A stretch of 64,000 nt of DNA from Lamellibrachia satsuma (GCA_033239005.1 BSQZ01000073.1:1883501-1947500), one strand, 5' to 3'. Counted from the stretch's first letter, positions 36,923-51,477 are shown. Notes: generated from the letters alone by a model not told the origin. Program-made: numbers and translations.

Positions 36923-36990
36923 GCGTAGCACTCTGGTGACGTAGCACTCTGGTGACGTAGCACTCTGGTGACGTAGCACTCTGGTGACGT
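36923..36990. repeat. 16-bp repeat, 4 copies
   Basis: The unit is gtgacgtagcactctg. Confidence 0.9.
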
Positions 36991-37139
36991 ACGGATTTAT
37001 TGAGATTTCAACGGTTATATATATTTTGCACTTGGTGGACATTCTTACGTCATACTGCCATCATACCCCTTCGAAGAGCGCCCCACGGCTACCTGAGGCA
37101 GCCTCAATACTCATTAAGTCCAAAGAAGGTCGCCACATG

Positions 37140-39058
<1,919 letters not shown>

Positions 39059-39059
39059 A

Positions 39060-39353
39060 TTACATTACGTGTAATGTTGAGATTAGGAATTAGTCGTATC
39101 AGTACGGTATAAAGATTAAAAACATTGTGAGTAAATCCTATTGCCAACATTGGTTATGGTAACATGGGTAGTTGTATTTGCGTCACGAACATATTTGACT
39201 GTGTTCGTGACTAAGACAATAGTTGGCGCATTAGTTTCAAAGAGACTAGACAGTTACCAGAAAGTGCAATTACACCGAGCCGACACCCGGGCGAGATTCG
39301 AGGGTAGATGTACCGGGGTTCGGAGATACTTGATTGCGTGCGTGCGTACGTGC

Positions 39354-39384
<31 letters not shown>

Positions 39385-39680
39385 CGTGCGTGCTTGTTTG
39401 CTTCCTTCCTTTCTAGCTTGTTTACTTAGTTTCTTACGTCGGAGAATAGGTGTCTAGGGTCCAGGCATCCTTTGTAGAATTTAAAACCCTGAACCCAGAC
39501 CTGCACTGACTACGTATCATAAATGACAACTTTTAACTCCTGACCCTGAATAATGATAGGAATCATTTTAGTTATTTTGGGCAGTTGGTAACCGCGATAA
39601 ATTAACGTTCGAAATGTTAATGTGTACCTAATATTAAGGACCGAAATGTTTAGAACTAATACTACCTAATTTAATATCTG
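39060..39680. other. Unique sequence with TGCG tract
   Basis: A TGCG/TGTG tract occurs at 39335-39395. No gene recognised. Confidence 0.5.
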
Positions 39681-39689
39681 CTATATAGG

Positions 39690-40445
39690 CCCGTTTGTTT
39701 GCTGGGAGCACAGGCCATCGACTAAACCGTTTGTTTGCTATGAGCATAGGCCATCGACTAAACCGTTTGTTTGCTGGGAGCACAGGCCATCGACTAAACC
39801 GTTTGTTTGCTAGGAGCATAGGCCATCGACTAAACCGTTTGTTTGCTAGGAGCATAGGCCATCGACTAAACCGTTTGTTTGCTAGGAGCACAGGCCATCG
39901 ACTAAACCGTTTGTTTGCTGGGAGCACAGGCCATTGACTAAACCGTTTGTTTGCTAGGAGCACAGGCCATCGACTAAACCGTTTGTTTGCTGGGAACACA
40001 GGCCATCGACTAAACCGTTTGTTTGCTGGGAGCACAGGCCATCGACTAAACCGTTTGCTCCTGGGAACACAGGCCATCGACTAAACCGTTTGTTTGCTGG
40101 GAACATAGGCCATCGACTAAACCGTTTGTTTGCTGGAAACATAGGCCATCGACTAAACTGTTTCTTTGCTGGGAACATAGGCCATCGACTAAACCGTTTG
40201 TTTGCTGGGAACATAGGCCATCGACTAAACCGTTTCTTTGCTGGGAACAAAGGCCATCGACTAAACCGTTTGCTCACTTGGAGTATAGGTCATCTACTAA
40301 ACTGTTTGCTCGCTGGGGGCATGGGCCATCGACTAAACCGTTTGTTTGCTGGGAACAAAGGCCATCGACTAAACCGTTTGCTCACTTGGAGTACAGGGAA
40401 TCTACTAAACTGTTTGCTCGCTGGGGGCATGGGCCATCGACTAAA
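39690..40445 (-). repeat. 36-bp minisatellite derived from RT C-terminal codons, about 21 copies
   Basis: On the minus strand the unit reads GLVDGLCSQQTN in a frame continuous with the LINE RT remnant just upstream on that strand (SLVDGPCPQRAN). LINE proteins of this type end in a phrase like W..LV.GLCS. The array is therefore a tandem amplification of the last codons of the RT gene. Confidence 0.88.
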
Positions 40446-40830
40446 CTTCGTCGCTAAACTAAATCATGTTTACGCCATCTTCCTGAGTTCTATCCAGGTG
40501 CATCCATCTTCTTTATGTTCACCTTAAAGTCCCGCCGCCACGTGTTGCTAGGCCATCAATTCTCCTTGGGGGGTTCCACGTGGTTGCTTGTCTGGTGATA
40601 CTTGGTGGGAGTTTTCTTAATGTGTGACCAATCCATCTTTTTGTTGATGTTTCCGTAACAATCTGTTTTTTTTTTTAGGGAAATGGTGTTTAGCACTTTA
40701 TCAAACTTCCTCATATTTTTTACCCGGGATTGGGAACGGCACTGTTGTTGGAATGATATGCGCGACTGGCGTCGTGACGCTAACTCGTCGACGTAACGAC
40801 GCGTGACAATGGCCAGGGAGCTAATGACCA
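40446..40830 (-). mobile_element. LINE RT C-terminal fragment, minus strand
   Basis: Minus-strand reading gives KKMDWSHIKKTPTKYHQTSN, then NTWRRDFKVNIKKMDAPG (about 40527-40480), then GRWRKHDLV and SLVDGPCPQRAN. It follows the common LINE ending W.GH.LRK....GRP.NTWRRDLE.DIKK.G.TW....D...W..LV.GLC. Two stops interrupt it. It runs directly into the 36-bp array. Confidence 0.6.
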
Positions 40831-40831
40831 C

Positions 40832-41260
40832 TTGACTATACTTCTCGTTGCGTGCACATCATTTTATAGCGCGATACAATCACTGACAAGCGGCCGAGCA
40901 GGAACTGTCGCGTGCGTAATGGCTGGCGAGGGACATAACTTCAGTGGTTCAAATCGTGTAGATTAAGGTTATCATTGTAACCGATTGTCGTAAAGTGTGT
41001 TATTGATTCCACGCGGTCGGTTGGCGGCGCTCGCACCGGTCGGGTTGTTCCGTTCACGCGGCACGCGCTCATCTGCATGTTGTCATAGTAACGCCTTGCA
41101 CGAGCGCTGACATGTACAGAAGCATGTATGTACAAACACATTAAAGGCCTGCGCGCGCAATAGCATGCTGTGTGTGCACACGCAACGTGTTTGCACTTTT
41201 ACAGTGACGATCGTTCGGCGACTAATTTAAATTTAAATTATCATATTTTAAGAGGTTTTG
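40832..41260. other. Unique GC-mixed sequence
   Basis: CpG-containing stretch at 41000-41120. No gene recognised. Confidence 0.4.
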
Positions 41261-41264
41261 AGAG

Positions 41265-41655
41265 AAGGTGCCTCAGACTAATACTCAGAATACGCGTGAG
41301 CAGCGAATGACCAACAAGGACGTATCTGCAACGACAACAATATCGTCGATCAGGTGAAACAGAGAAGTTGGCCATGTTCTCCGCGTGGATAGGAATAGTC
41401 TTGCACATGCGGCTTTGAAATGGACACTGTCTGGAGAAAGGGAGACGAGGCAGACCACTAGGCACATGAAGAAGAACGGTGGAAGAAGAAATGAAACTGG
41501 TTGGGACGCCTTGGAATGAATTAACTCAACTGGCTCGTTCTAGACCGCGCTGGCTGGAGTAGATTTGTTGGTATTTTATGCTCCAGTGGGGGCCCGAGGC
41601 CCGAGGCCCGAGGCCCGAGGCCCGAGGCCCGAGGCCCTAGGCCCGACGGAGGGAG
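41265..41655 (+). mobile_element. LINE RT C-terminal fragment with 7-bp tail repeat
   Basis: VDRNSLAHAALKWTLSGE (about 41382-41436) and, in another frame, TVEEEMKLVGTPWNELTQLA then RSRPRWLE (41468-41561) match the LINE ending GH.LR.D.N.....AL.W...G.R.RGRP..TWRRTVEEEMK..G.TW..L..LA..R..WR. At the end gaggccc is repeated about seven times (41594-41643), directly after the codons for the terminal region. Confidence 0.7.
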
Positions 41656-42155
41656 TGGTCATATTTTAATATAGTTTCCATTGTAAATGTAGTTTTTGGT
41701 GATGCTGGGTTTGGTTTTTTCGTGTGATCTTACATAAACCGGCACTGCGTACATTAAGCCGAAGCAATGAGCGCGTCAACACAGCAATGTTCCATGAGCC
41801 TCGATTGCAACACTGTTTGATCACCTGTGGGTTCTGGCTCTTCAATCGCCGCCCCCGGCAGCCACACTTAATGATACGCAGGGCGATGTCACGTAAGTGT
41901 GACCGTCGGCAAAGTGAGCGTGTTCCACTCGTTGTGAGGAGTCGGCGGCCAGGCTGCGGCGTGTAGCGAGAGCCGCGATACAATAGGCTACGCAACAATG
42001 CTTAGTCGCTGGTAAATTGCCAGCATGACGCCTCGCTCGCTCGATCTTCCGTCCTGGTTAGCCCGGTACGCTTCGATGTCGATAACAGAACCGCCAGTAG
42101 GACTGGTTCGCTAGATAGATTGGTCTTCAGCAATTGTTTGCCAGTGCAGAGGGCC
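41656..42155. other. Unique sequence
   Basis: GC-mixed, with overlapping open frames of 80 and 110 codons on opposite strands at 41666-41998. No motif recognised. Confidence 0.4.
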
Positions 42156-42159
42156 AATG

Positions 42160-42255
42160 CCATGCTGGCGGTCTGCATTGAGGATCAATGCCATGCTGGC
42201 AGTCTGCATTGAGGGTCAATGCCATGCTGGCGGTCTGCATTGAGGGTCAATGCCA
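42160..42255. repeat. 31-bp repeat, 3 copies
   Basis: The unit starts caatgccatgctggcggtct and ends gcattgagggt. Confidence 0.88.
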
Positions 42256-42387
42256 GTCTGTTGATGGTGTCCCATGTTAGGTCGCATGTTTTCATCTCTT
42301 TTTTTAATATCATAACATACGTATTAATAAAACAGCAGTGTGCTTGAAATGTTGAGTAGAGCATTTCCTGTGGCCTTGTGCATCAAC

Positions 42388-42727
42388 TAAGGTGAAGTTA
42401 CTATAAGTAGCCTTGTGCATCAACTAAGGTGAAGTTACTATAAGTGGCCTTGTGCATCAATTAGGGTGAAGTTACTATAAGTGGCCTTGTGCATCAACTA
42501 TGGTGAAGTTACTATAAGTGGCCTTGTGCATCAATTAGGGTGAAGTTACTATAAGTGGCCTTGTGCATCAACTAAGGTGAAGTTACTATAAGTAGCCTTG
42601 TGCATCAACTAAGGTGAAGTTACTATAAGTGGCCTTGTGCATCAACTAGGGTGAAGTTACTATAAGTGGCCTTGTGCATCAACTAAGGTGAAGTTACTAT
42701 AAGTGGCCTTGTGCATCAATTAGGGTG
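42388..42727. repeat. 37-bp minisatellite, 9 copies
   Basis: The unit starts ccttgtgcatcaactaaggt and ends gaagttactataagtgg. Confidence 0.92.
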
Positions 42728-42729
42728 CG

Positions 42730-43335
42730 AAGATGATAATTAAGTAACTAAGAATATTCACCCGGGATATTGGTAATTTTTGTCTAAGCTTGGAACAGAT
42801 GTCTTGCCTGCAAATGATGGGCATCAGTACATGATCACATACAACGGTTGTCCTCAGACGAGAAACGACCCAAAATCACTATAGAACGGTACACTGACAA
42901 TGCTGCGTGTAGTGGAATATGCAAAGTAGGCATTAATACTGTGGCATTGCAAGGCACGAGCATGATTTCTTTCTTATCTATTTTAGGCAACAGCAACCTT
43001 AATTGGACATGGACATTGGACTGTGAGGTAACGACCTTCCGGGTATTAAAGAGGTCGCTCGTTATCAGATAAACCCGCTAACAAAACCACCAAACAGAAA
43101 AAGAGTCTCCCAGAAAACATTTTAATCCAAGAGCAGAGCAGATTGTTTATAATGCTTCTGCACAGCAACACATCATTTTGAAGATAAATCCATCACGTAA
43201 TAGTGTTTATAATTTCTACTAGTGTGTTGGATAATGCCATGGGTAATACACGTGCTGGCCAAGATATGTCAAAGGTCAGGCACGTAATGATCCAAGATTC
43301 GTTGACCACACGGAGTCGCGGCTAGTGTATCTCCG

Positions 43336-43386
<51 letters not shown>

Positions 43387-43660
43387 ATCTTAGGCGCTGT
43401 ACGTTGCTGTCCTTTTTACGCATGGCAGCCGTAGCCTTTACGCATAGGCCGTATCCCCAACAAAACCCTGATCGCGCTTCCTGAACTACTGTGCGATAGT
43501 CCATTTAGTTTGTGTTCCTCAACATTATTATGAAACAATTCATATTCAAATTACCCGATTGACTGATTAAGACCTACTTGGGGCAAATTAAATTAAGCTG
43601 TTTATGGCATAGAAAAGAAGTATGACATTTTCTGGCATTGGCATTTTCTTGGTAGCAAAA
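42730..43660. other. Unique sequence with (GTGC)n
   Basis: A (GTGC)13 run lies at 43334-43386. A 74-codon frame at 42848-43072 has no recognisable domain. Confidence 0.45.
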
Positions 43661-43665
43661 AAAAA

Positions 43666-44062
43666 CCTCGCTATGAAATACTGGTCCTTCGGACCGACAG
43701 GACTAAAAACCTCGCTATGAAATACTGGTCCTTCGGACCGACAGCACTAAAAACCTCGCTATGAAATACTGGTCCTTCGGACCGACAGCACTAAAAACCT
43801 CGCTATGAAATACTGGTCCTTCGGACCGACAGCACTAAAAACCTCGCTATGAAATACTGGTCCTTCAGACCGACAGCACTAAAAACCTCGCTATGAAATA
43901 CTGGTCCTTCGGACCGACAGCACTAAAAACCTCGCTATGAAATACTGGTCCTTCGGACCGACAGCACTAAAAACCTCGCTATGAAATACTGGTCCTTCGG
44001 ACCGACAGCACTAAAAACCTCGCTATGAAATACTGGTCCTTCGGACCGACAGCACTAAAAAC
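43666..44062. repeat. 44-bp minisatellite with hairpin in each unit, 9 copies
   Basis: The unit starts aaaaacctcgctatgaaata and contains ggtccttcggacc, a 5-bp stem with a 3-base loop, then gacagcact. Only one copy (about 43866) breaks the stem (ttcagacc). Confidence 0.93.
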
Positions 44063-44064
44063 GA

Positions 44065-44890
44065 TTAACGTCAATTACTTGTATTTTCACTGACTTTGTA
44101 CAACTCGAACCAGTTTTCTTTCAAGTGTTTCATTTCTGCTTCTAATCAGACTGGCCCAGTTCGGTATTTAGGATCTCGGAAAGGAGAAGCCAAAATGAGG
44201 CCACGCTTAGTCACCCGTTGATTTGCTTCCACGTAGAGGCGCAACAGGTTATTCACGAAAACAACTGATATGCTAAAGCCAAAGCGAAGGGTCATGGTCC
44301 AGCGCTCCCACTAAATACGCCATTGTAATACTGCAAATATATCATTCCGATGGTTGCATAAGGAGCGGGTTACAATTTCGGGTTTACATCATTAAAACAT
44401 GAGAACTGCACAGGGTGCCTCAGTAACCACACGTGATTGACACATGATGAATACCCGGATGGAGATTTTGTGAAATCCCAAACGAAAGTTCGCGAAGTTG
44501 AGTGACTGCGGTTAACTCCGGCAAACAAAGACGTCAGCTGTCGATGGGAAAGTGAAAAGGCCCGGAATGATACAATCAGATGCAAACGGTTCACTGGTCA
44601 ATCTAGGGCGAAAATCTCCTTTCGCAACTGTGGAGCCCACTAACGATACATTTCTCTTCAGAACCTTCGTTGAATAAGTGTGCATAATTGCAATTGACGT
44701 AGTTATACGTACATCGCTGTATTCTTTCGTCTCCCGCTACCTGTGTATTGAAGTGAAGTATGCCGGCTTTGAATCACGGAAGTTCGTCGTCTTTAGCTTA
44801 GAATGTCGCGTGATTGAGACAAAGTAAGACAAGACAAGTGATGCGCATCAATCAGGCGTAAACAACATACATCACAAATAAGTTGCACGA
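44065..44890. other. Unique sequence
   Basis: No gene or element recognised on either strand. Confidence 0.5.
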
Positions 44891-44892
44891 TA

Positions 44893-46232
44893 TTGATACT
44901 GGTTAACATGTGTTTTGTAGCATCCGGTGGAGAGTAACACTTGATACTGGTTACCATGTGTTTTGTAGCATCCGATGGAGAGTAACACTTGATACTGGTT
45001 ACCATGTGTTTTGTAGCATCCGGTGGAGAGTAACACTTGATACTGGTTACCATGTGTTTTGTAGCATCCGATGGAGAGTAACACTTGATACTGGTTACCA
45101 TGTGTTTTGTAGCATCCGGTGGAGAGTAACACTTGATACTGGTTACCATGTGTTTTGTAGCATCCGGCGGAGAGTAACACTTGATACTGGTTACCATGTG
45201 TTTTGTAGCATCCGATGGAGAGTAACAACTGATACTGATTACAATGCGCTTTGTAGCATCCGGTGGAGAGTAACACTTGATACTGGTTACCATGTGTTTT
45301 GTAGCATCCGGTGGAGAGTAACAACTGATACTGGTTACCATGTGCTTTGTAGCATCCGATGGAGAGTAACACTTGATACTGGTTACCATGTGTTTTGTAG
45401 CATCCGATGGAGAGTAACACTTGATACTGGTTACCATGTGTTTTGTAGCATCCGGTGGAGAGTAACACTTGATACTGGTTACCATGTGTTTTGTAGCATC
45501 CGGCGGAGAGTAACACTTGATACTGGTTACCATGCGTTTTGTAGCATCCGATGGAGAGTAACAACTGATACTGATTACAATGCGCTTTGTAGCATCCGGT
45601 GGAGAGTAACACTTGATACTGGTTACCATGTGTTTTGTAGCATCCGGTGGAGAGTAACAACTGATACTGGTTACCATGTGCTTTGTAGCATCCGATGGAG
45701 AGTAACAACTGATACTGGTTACCATGTGTTTTGTAGCATCCGATGGAGAGTAACACTTGATACTGGTTACCATGTGTTTTGTAGCATCCGATGGAGAGTA
45801 ACACTTGATACTGGTTACCATGTGTTTTGTAGCATCCTATGGAGAGTAACACTTGATACTGGTTACCATGCGTTTTGTAGCATCCGATGGAGAGTAACAA
45901 CTGATACTGGTTACCATGCGTTTTGTAGCATCCGATGGAGAGTAACACTTGATACTGGTTACCATGTGCATTGTAGCATCAGGTGGAGAGTAACAACTGA
46001 TACTGGTTACCATGCGCTTTGTAGCATCCGATGGAGAGTAACACTTGATATTGGTTACCATGTGTTTTGTAGCATCCGATGGAGAGTAACACTTGATACT
46101 GGTTACCATGCGTTTTGTAGCATCCGATGGAGAGTAACAACTGATACTGGTTACCATGTGTTTTGTAGCATCCGATGGAGAGTAACAATTGATACTGGTT
46201 ACCATGTGCTTTGTAGCATCCGATGGAGAGTA
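44893..46232. repeat. 48-bp minisatellite, 28 copies, with higher-order structure
   Basis: The unit starts gatactggttaccatgtgtt and continues ttgtagcatccgatggagag to taacactt. A seven-unit block is repeated: variants cggcgg and gattacaatgcg recur 336 bases apart (45165/45501 and 45235/45571). Open frames of 342, 358 and 447 codons are artefacts of a stop-free unit divisible by 3. Confidence 0.95.
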
Positions 46233-46379
46233 ACAATCGAGATTAGGCCGTGAAAATGAATTTTAGCTGAGTTGTTTTTTGTACATAAAATAGGACACGG
46301 CCTATAGAGTGGATCAGTGCATACATGTTTCTACTTATTGTCTGGATACATACATTCTCAAGTTTGTCTGTAACACCAA

Positions 46380-46535
46380 TGACACAATTGAGATGACATC
46401 ATGTCTTGCACAATGGCTTCCTTGTCCACTTGCCATCTGGAACTTGTTGTTTGGGATGGCAATCTTGTTAAATCTTGTTAAATCTTGTTAAATCTTGTTA
46501 AATCTTGTTAAATCTTGTTAAATCATGATTAACAG
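46380..46535 (+). mobile_element. LINE 3' tail (family A, copy 2) with 10-bp tail repeat
   Basis: ATGGCTTCCTTGTCCACTTG followed by ggatggcaatcttgttaaat matches the tail of the LINE fragment at 18.9 kb. Here the final ttgttaaatc is repeated about six times (46465-46523), as in LINEs that end in short tandem repeats. Confidence 0.65.
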
Positions 46536-46689
46536 AACACTGAAAAATAAATTTGGATTTGACTTGAGAACGACGACGCTCAGCAGTGTGCACAGTTTGA
46601 TATGTTTCAAAAGCCTCCTCGACTGATTTAGTCCATCGCGGAAGAGGTTCACGGATGTTAAAATATGTAGTGTGTGAATATTTAAGTAA

Positions 46690-47285
46690 CACGCGCAGTG
46701 GTGTGTTAATGAACCACGGTGTTGTTTAATATAACAGGCGCAGTGGTGTGTTAATGAACCACGGTGTTGTTTAATATAACAGGCGCAGTGGGTGTGTTAA
46801 TGAACCACGGTGTTGTTTAATATAACAGGCGCAGTGGGTGTGTTAATGAACCACGGTGGTGTTTAAATATAACAGGCGCAGTGGGTGCGTTAATGAACCA
46901 CGGTTTTGTTTAATATAACAGGCGCAGTGGGTGTGTTAATGAACCACGGTTTTGTTTAATATAATAAGGGCAGTGGGTGTATTAATGAACCACGGTGTTG
47001 TTTAATATAACAAGGGCAGTGGTGTATTAATGAACCACGGTTTTGTTTAATATAACAGGCGCAGTGGGTGCGTTAATGAACCACGGTTTTGTTTAATATA
47101 ACAGGTGCAGTTGGTGCGTTAACGAACCACGGTTTTGTTTAATATAACACGCGCTGTGGGTGTGTTAATGAACCACGGTTTTATTTAATATAGCATGCGC
47201 TGTGGGTGTGTTAATAAACCACGGTTTTGTTTAATATAACACACGCTGTGGGTGTGTTAATGAACCACGGTTTTATTTAATATAT
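46690..47285. repeat. 46-bp minisatellite, about 13 copies
   Basis: The unit starts gcgcagtgggtgtgttaatg and continues aaccacggttttgtttaata to taaca. Copies diverge toward the right end. Confidence 0.92.
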
Positions 47286-47439
47286 ATTTTTCCGTAATCT
47301 GTTTATGAATATCGACCCTGGCATTCAGCAAAGTAATTATGCTGTTTGGGGAGAAACATTCAAATCAAAACAGATAAGGTTAATTTATATTAAACAATTG
47401 TGGTTGATTAAAACGCTTAGAAAGGTTACACGTTATGCT

Positions 47440-47660
47440 ATATAACATGATAGTTATATTATATGCTACATAACAAGATAGTTATACTCTATGCTACAAA
47501 ACATGATAGTTATAATATGTGCTACAGAACATGATAGTTATACTCTATGCTACATAATATGATAGTTATACTTTATGCTATATAATATGGTAGTTATATT
47601 TTATGGTATATAACATGATAGTTATAGTTTATGCTATACAACATGATAGTTATACTTATA
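47440..47660. repeat. 28-bp degenerate repeat, about 8 copies
   Basis: The unit starts gatagttatactctatgcta and ends cataacat. Substitutions are frequent. Confidence 0.85.
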
Positions 47661-47709
47661 CTAAGCTATATAATATTGTTTTACGATAAAAAACGATAAG
47701 ACTTTGTAC

Positions 47710-47828
<119 letters not shown>

Positions 47829-47829
47829 G

Positions 47830-48460
47830 TACTTCCGTCTACCACCAGCGGCGCTGTGCTCAACATGAAGACCCCCCGCCGCAGCGCCTGATTTCGTTCA
47901 CGTTCTCTCTCGCCTCATCAGAGCCTAGAGTTATTCCGTCGAAGCCACGAATGAGGCCGCGTGAAGTGACATTCGTAAACGTGTATTAATTAATCAAACG
48001 AACATATTACTGAAACCGCTACACCATTAAACACAATCATTCACATTGTGAGGCTGTGTTTGAAACTGGAATACTGCTTCGCTGTTAAGGAACTGTATTT
48101 TGATAATGACGCACGTTTGTAATGAACGAACAGGTCGCGTCTGGTCGTAGTAAATGGCAAACCCTTTCGTCTACACGGCCACCACAGTTACTAAGAAACA
48201 AGTGTACATAAAGCGATAATAACGCGAGCACTTTCGCCCGCATAGTTCACTGTTCAAAGGAAATAAGCGAGGTAAAGTCGTCTTATATATGACGAACCTG
48301 GCCTACTTTCAGCCGTCTTCTATTGTTTTGTCATTTGGGAGTTTGTTATCACAGTCGTATTCCAGCTGTTGTTCTGGTGCTCAAGGAATTTCCTTTCGTT
48401 AAACTGCGGCCTATAAATATTGACGACTTGCGCCACTCCCGGTTAGCGCTGTACTGAAAG
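47830..48460. other. Unique sequence
   Basis: No gene recognised. It starts with a GC-richer 100 bases. Confidence 0.45.
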
Positions 48461-48461
48461 G

Positions 48462-48612
48462 ACCCGACGTGCGCACCACCTGGCGGTCGCTGACCGACGT
48501 GCGCACCACCTGGCGGTCGCTGACCGACGTGCGCACCGCCTGGCGGTCGCAGACCGACGTGCGCACCACCTGGCGGTCGCTGACCGACGTGCGCACCACC
48601 TGGCGGTCGCTG
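48462..48612. repeat. 30-bp minisatellite, 5 copies
   Basis: The unit starts gaccgacgtgcgcaccacct and ends ggcggtcgct. Confidence 0.92.
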
Positions 48613-49490
48613 ATTGGTTACTGCTTCAAATCGCCGCCAAATTGGATCCAACTCCAATTTCATGGAAACAATCGCAGCCACAAACTGGCCTTGCTAATTG
48701 GTCTCACGAGGGGGTTCGCACGAATGATTCTTGCGCCGCGACAACTTGTCTGCCGATCAGCTGGCCAAGTTACCGCCCATGTAAACCGGCCTTTTCCGCC
48801 AATTTTGTGAGTGTCGGATTTATGACGTCTCAACGCAAGGCAAACTAATGTCTGGGTTTATATTTTAGTTATTGCATTTAGCTAGGTCAACTCTGTTGGT
48901 TCGCACTCGGCGTCGTAATAACACCTGTGTTTTCATATGGAACATTGCTTATCTTGTCTGTGTGAACTCAATATAGCGTTACACCGGTTAATGACACTTC
49001 GTTATGAGTTGGTGTGTGTGTTTATGGTGTATTGCTGAACGATCTAAAACTGGAGTTATACGCATGGGAACTGCTTTCAATCTATATAGTTCATATAGTG
49101 AATTGGACGCTAGCGGGCATGAGTCCGTCTCAAGTTTTAAATCTGGAAGGCGTTCCCCACTTTACAATAACACAAGAAATATTTGTTTTAATATTTACCG
49201 TCCTGAGTCACCACACTAACGGTTTACATTTTGCAGAACAGTCGGATATTGTAATTGTATCCGAAGTTGCAGCTCTGCGTTACACGTATCGAATTATTAT
49301 GTAAACACAGTTGCTAGCCCGGAGACCGCGCAGGAAATACAGCAGCCATTGACGATAACAACCAGCTCTATTGTCGGCGGTCACGTCGCCCAGGACGCCC
49401 TGCTAGAGGCACCGTCTGAGAGGTTGACAGAATGACGGGAAGTCTCCCAACTAGGGTTTCGTCGACTGACGTCGAGCAAATACGACTGGC
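48613..49490. other. Unique sequence
   Basis: Open frames of up to 113 codons start in the 30-bp array or have no motif. No gene supported. Confidence 0.4.
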
Positions 49491-49494
49491 TTCT

Positions 49495-49882
49495 ATGTAG
49501 TGATGCCGTGAACACGCCCGTTGTCAACGAGATGTCCTCTATGTAGTGATGCCGTGAACACGCCCGCTGTCAACGAGATGTCCTCTATGTAGTGATGCCG
49601 TGAACACGCCCGCTGTCAACGAGATGTCCTCTATGTAGTGATGCCGTGAACACGCCCGCTGTCAACGAGATGTCCTCTATGTAGTGATGCCGTGAACACG
49701 CCCGCTGTCAACGAGATGTCCTCTATGTAGTGATGCCGTGAACACGCCCGCTGTCAACGAGATGTCCTCTATGTAGTGATGCCGTGAACACGCCCGCTGT
49801 CAACGAGATGTCCTCTGTGCGACGAGAACGGTTCAGGTCAACACGCTGGTCAGCACGCTGGTCAGCACGCTGGTCAGCACGC
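49495..49882. repeat. 46-bp minisatellite (7 copies) plus 12-bp triplicate
   Basis: The 46-bp unit starts gatgtcctctatgtagtgat and runs through cgcccgctgtcaacga. After a short gap, cagcacgctggt is present three times (49842-49880). Confidence 0.92.
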
Positions 49883-50127
49883 TCTGTCTACGTGTGGTGG
49901 CCGGCCAGTGCCTCTTTCCCGGTCACAGTGCCCCGAAGTCCAGTGTTTGGAGAGAAGGTTGCGTCTTTGAATGCCCCAAGTGTAGCTTGTTTATGCATCG
50001 TTAATATCTGTAATTATGTCTTGATTCCATACAATTGTTCTACTACTACGTGTCATATTAGTTGAGCATCTAGACATGAAATACGCATACAGTGTTTGAG
50101 AACATTGGTAGTCGCGTGACATGAACT

Positions 50128-50460
50128 GAAGGAGAAAGGGGAAGGAGAGAGAGGATAGGGAGGGGTGAGAGAGAGAGCGAGGAGAGGGGAGAGAGAGGGG
50201 AGAGGGGAGAGATGGGAGAAAGGGGGAGAGAGGAGAGGGGGAGAGAGGGGAGAGACGGGAGAGAGAGAGAGGAGAGGGGAGAGAGAGAGAGGAAAGGGGA
50301 GAGAAGGGAGAAAGGGGGGAGAGAGGGGAGAGACGGGAGAGAGGAGAGAGAGAGGGGAGATGGAGGGAGAGGAAAGAGAGGGAGGAGAAAGACAAAAGAA
50401 AGAAAGAGAGGAGAGAGAAGGGGGGAAGTGATGTGAAAAGGAAGAGGGAAGAGAAGAGAT
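50128..50460. repeat. Polypurine GA-rich tract of about 330 bases
   Basis: Almost purely G and A on the + strand, built of gagaggggaga-like pieces. Such tracts can form triplex (H-DNA). Open frames of G, E and R are artefacts. Confidence 0.92.
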
Positions 50461-50529
50461 AGATGGATGATTGGCGAGATATAGATAGAGAGCGTATATG
50501 TTTTTGTGTACGTTTGTGTGTACGATTCA

Positions 50530-50710
50530 CGTTCACTTCGCCTACTCCTATTTCGCCTAATGTGGTTTTATGGTTGATTCTGACAAGACAAAGTGATGTG
50601 GGAATGGAGAGGGTGAGTAACTGGGACTAGGTGAAATGGGAGAGCCATCCAAATGCAGAGTAGGCGAAATGGGAATAATTTGAGCAGGCAAAATCGGAGT
50701 AGGCGAAACT
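50530..50710. mobile_element. Small inverted-repeat element candidate
   Basis: ttcgcctactcc at about 50537 and ggagtaggcgaa at about 50696 are exact reverse complements, with related copies gtaggcgaaatggga between them. This could be a MITE of about 175 bases or a chance cluster. Weak support. Confidence 0.25.
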
Positions 50711-50714
50711 GGGA

Positions 50715-51475
50715 TACCTCGTGTGTACGTGTGTACGTGTGTACGTGCATGCGCGAATCGCAATAGTGCACATATCATTAAAACCATATATGGGGCGTTT
50801 CCTGGTTTGGGATTATTAAAACAGTTTTGTCAAACTTATTGGATGGAAGTGTTTAATTGATATTAGCGCGAGCTCGCCGCGTGATTACGAGACTTTCCAT
50901 TGCAAGTATACCACAACAAGAAACCATTGGCTTATCGATAGTGCACCAGTTTTAGCTACTTGTGGGCCGCCCGTATCCGAAGTGTGTTATTTACGTCCTA
51001 ATCTATCGTGATCCCGACCGGTGACCCAAGAAGTCGCCTCATTAAGTACACACTGCAAAAACATTTGGTTAGGAACATACAACATTGATATGGTCTGTAC
51101 ACATAGGAAGTAATGAATACCATTCAGGGAGACGTAATTTTACAGTAGTAGTGGTATGATTACATCAACGCCACACAGATATATCCATAGTAAACTTATT
51201 TGAACGTGTTATTATGTTTGTAACAATTAAGCGCTCTGCATCAACCTATTATCGGTTTCATGTCCATAGAGCGACACGTGTGGACTGCATCCATTCTCTA
51301 CACTGACACGACCAACTGAGGCGATGTCGACAGTCTGACACTCGCAACGTTAGACGTAGCAGACTGATTGACCCGGATGAAGTTGTTAAACACTCGTGTG
51401 TGACCGTTTCGCATTATAGCGATAAGTTAGTGATGTGTGTCGGTAATCAGTGCTGTTCCTGATTCGTTGTGCTTC
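50715..51475. other. Unique sequence
   Basis: No gene or element recognised. Confidence 0.5.
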
Positions 51476-51477
51476 CA

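Noticed and set aside
44793..46253. Open frames of 342, 358 and 447 codons
   Set aside because: By-products of the 48-bp array, whose length is divisible by 3 and which lacks stops in several frames.
50165..50536. Arg/Glu-rich and Ser/Leu-rich frames on opposite strands
   Set aside because: Low-complexity polypurine tract.
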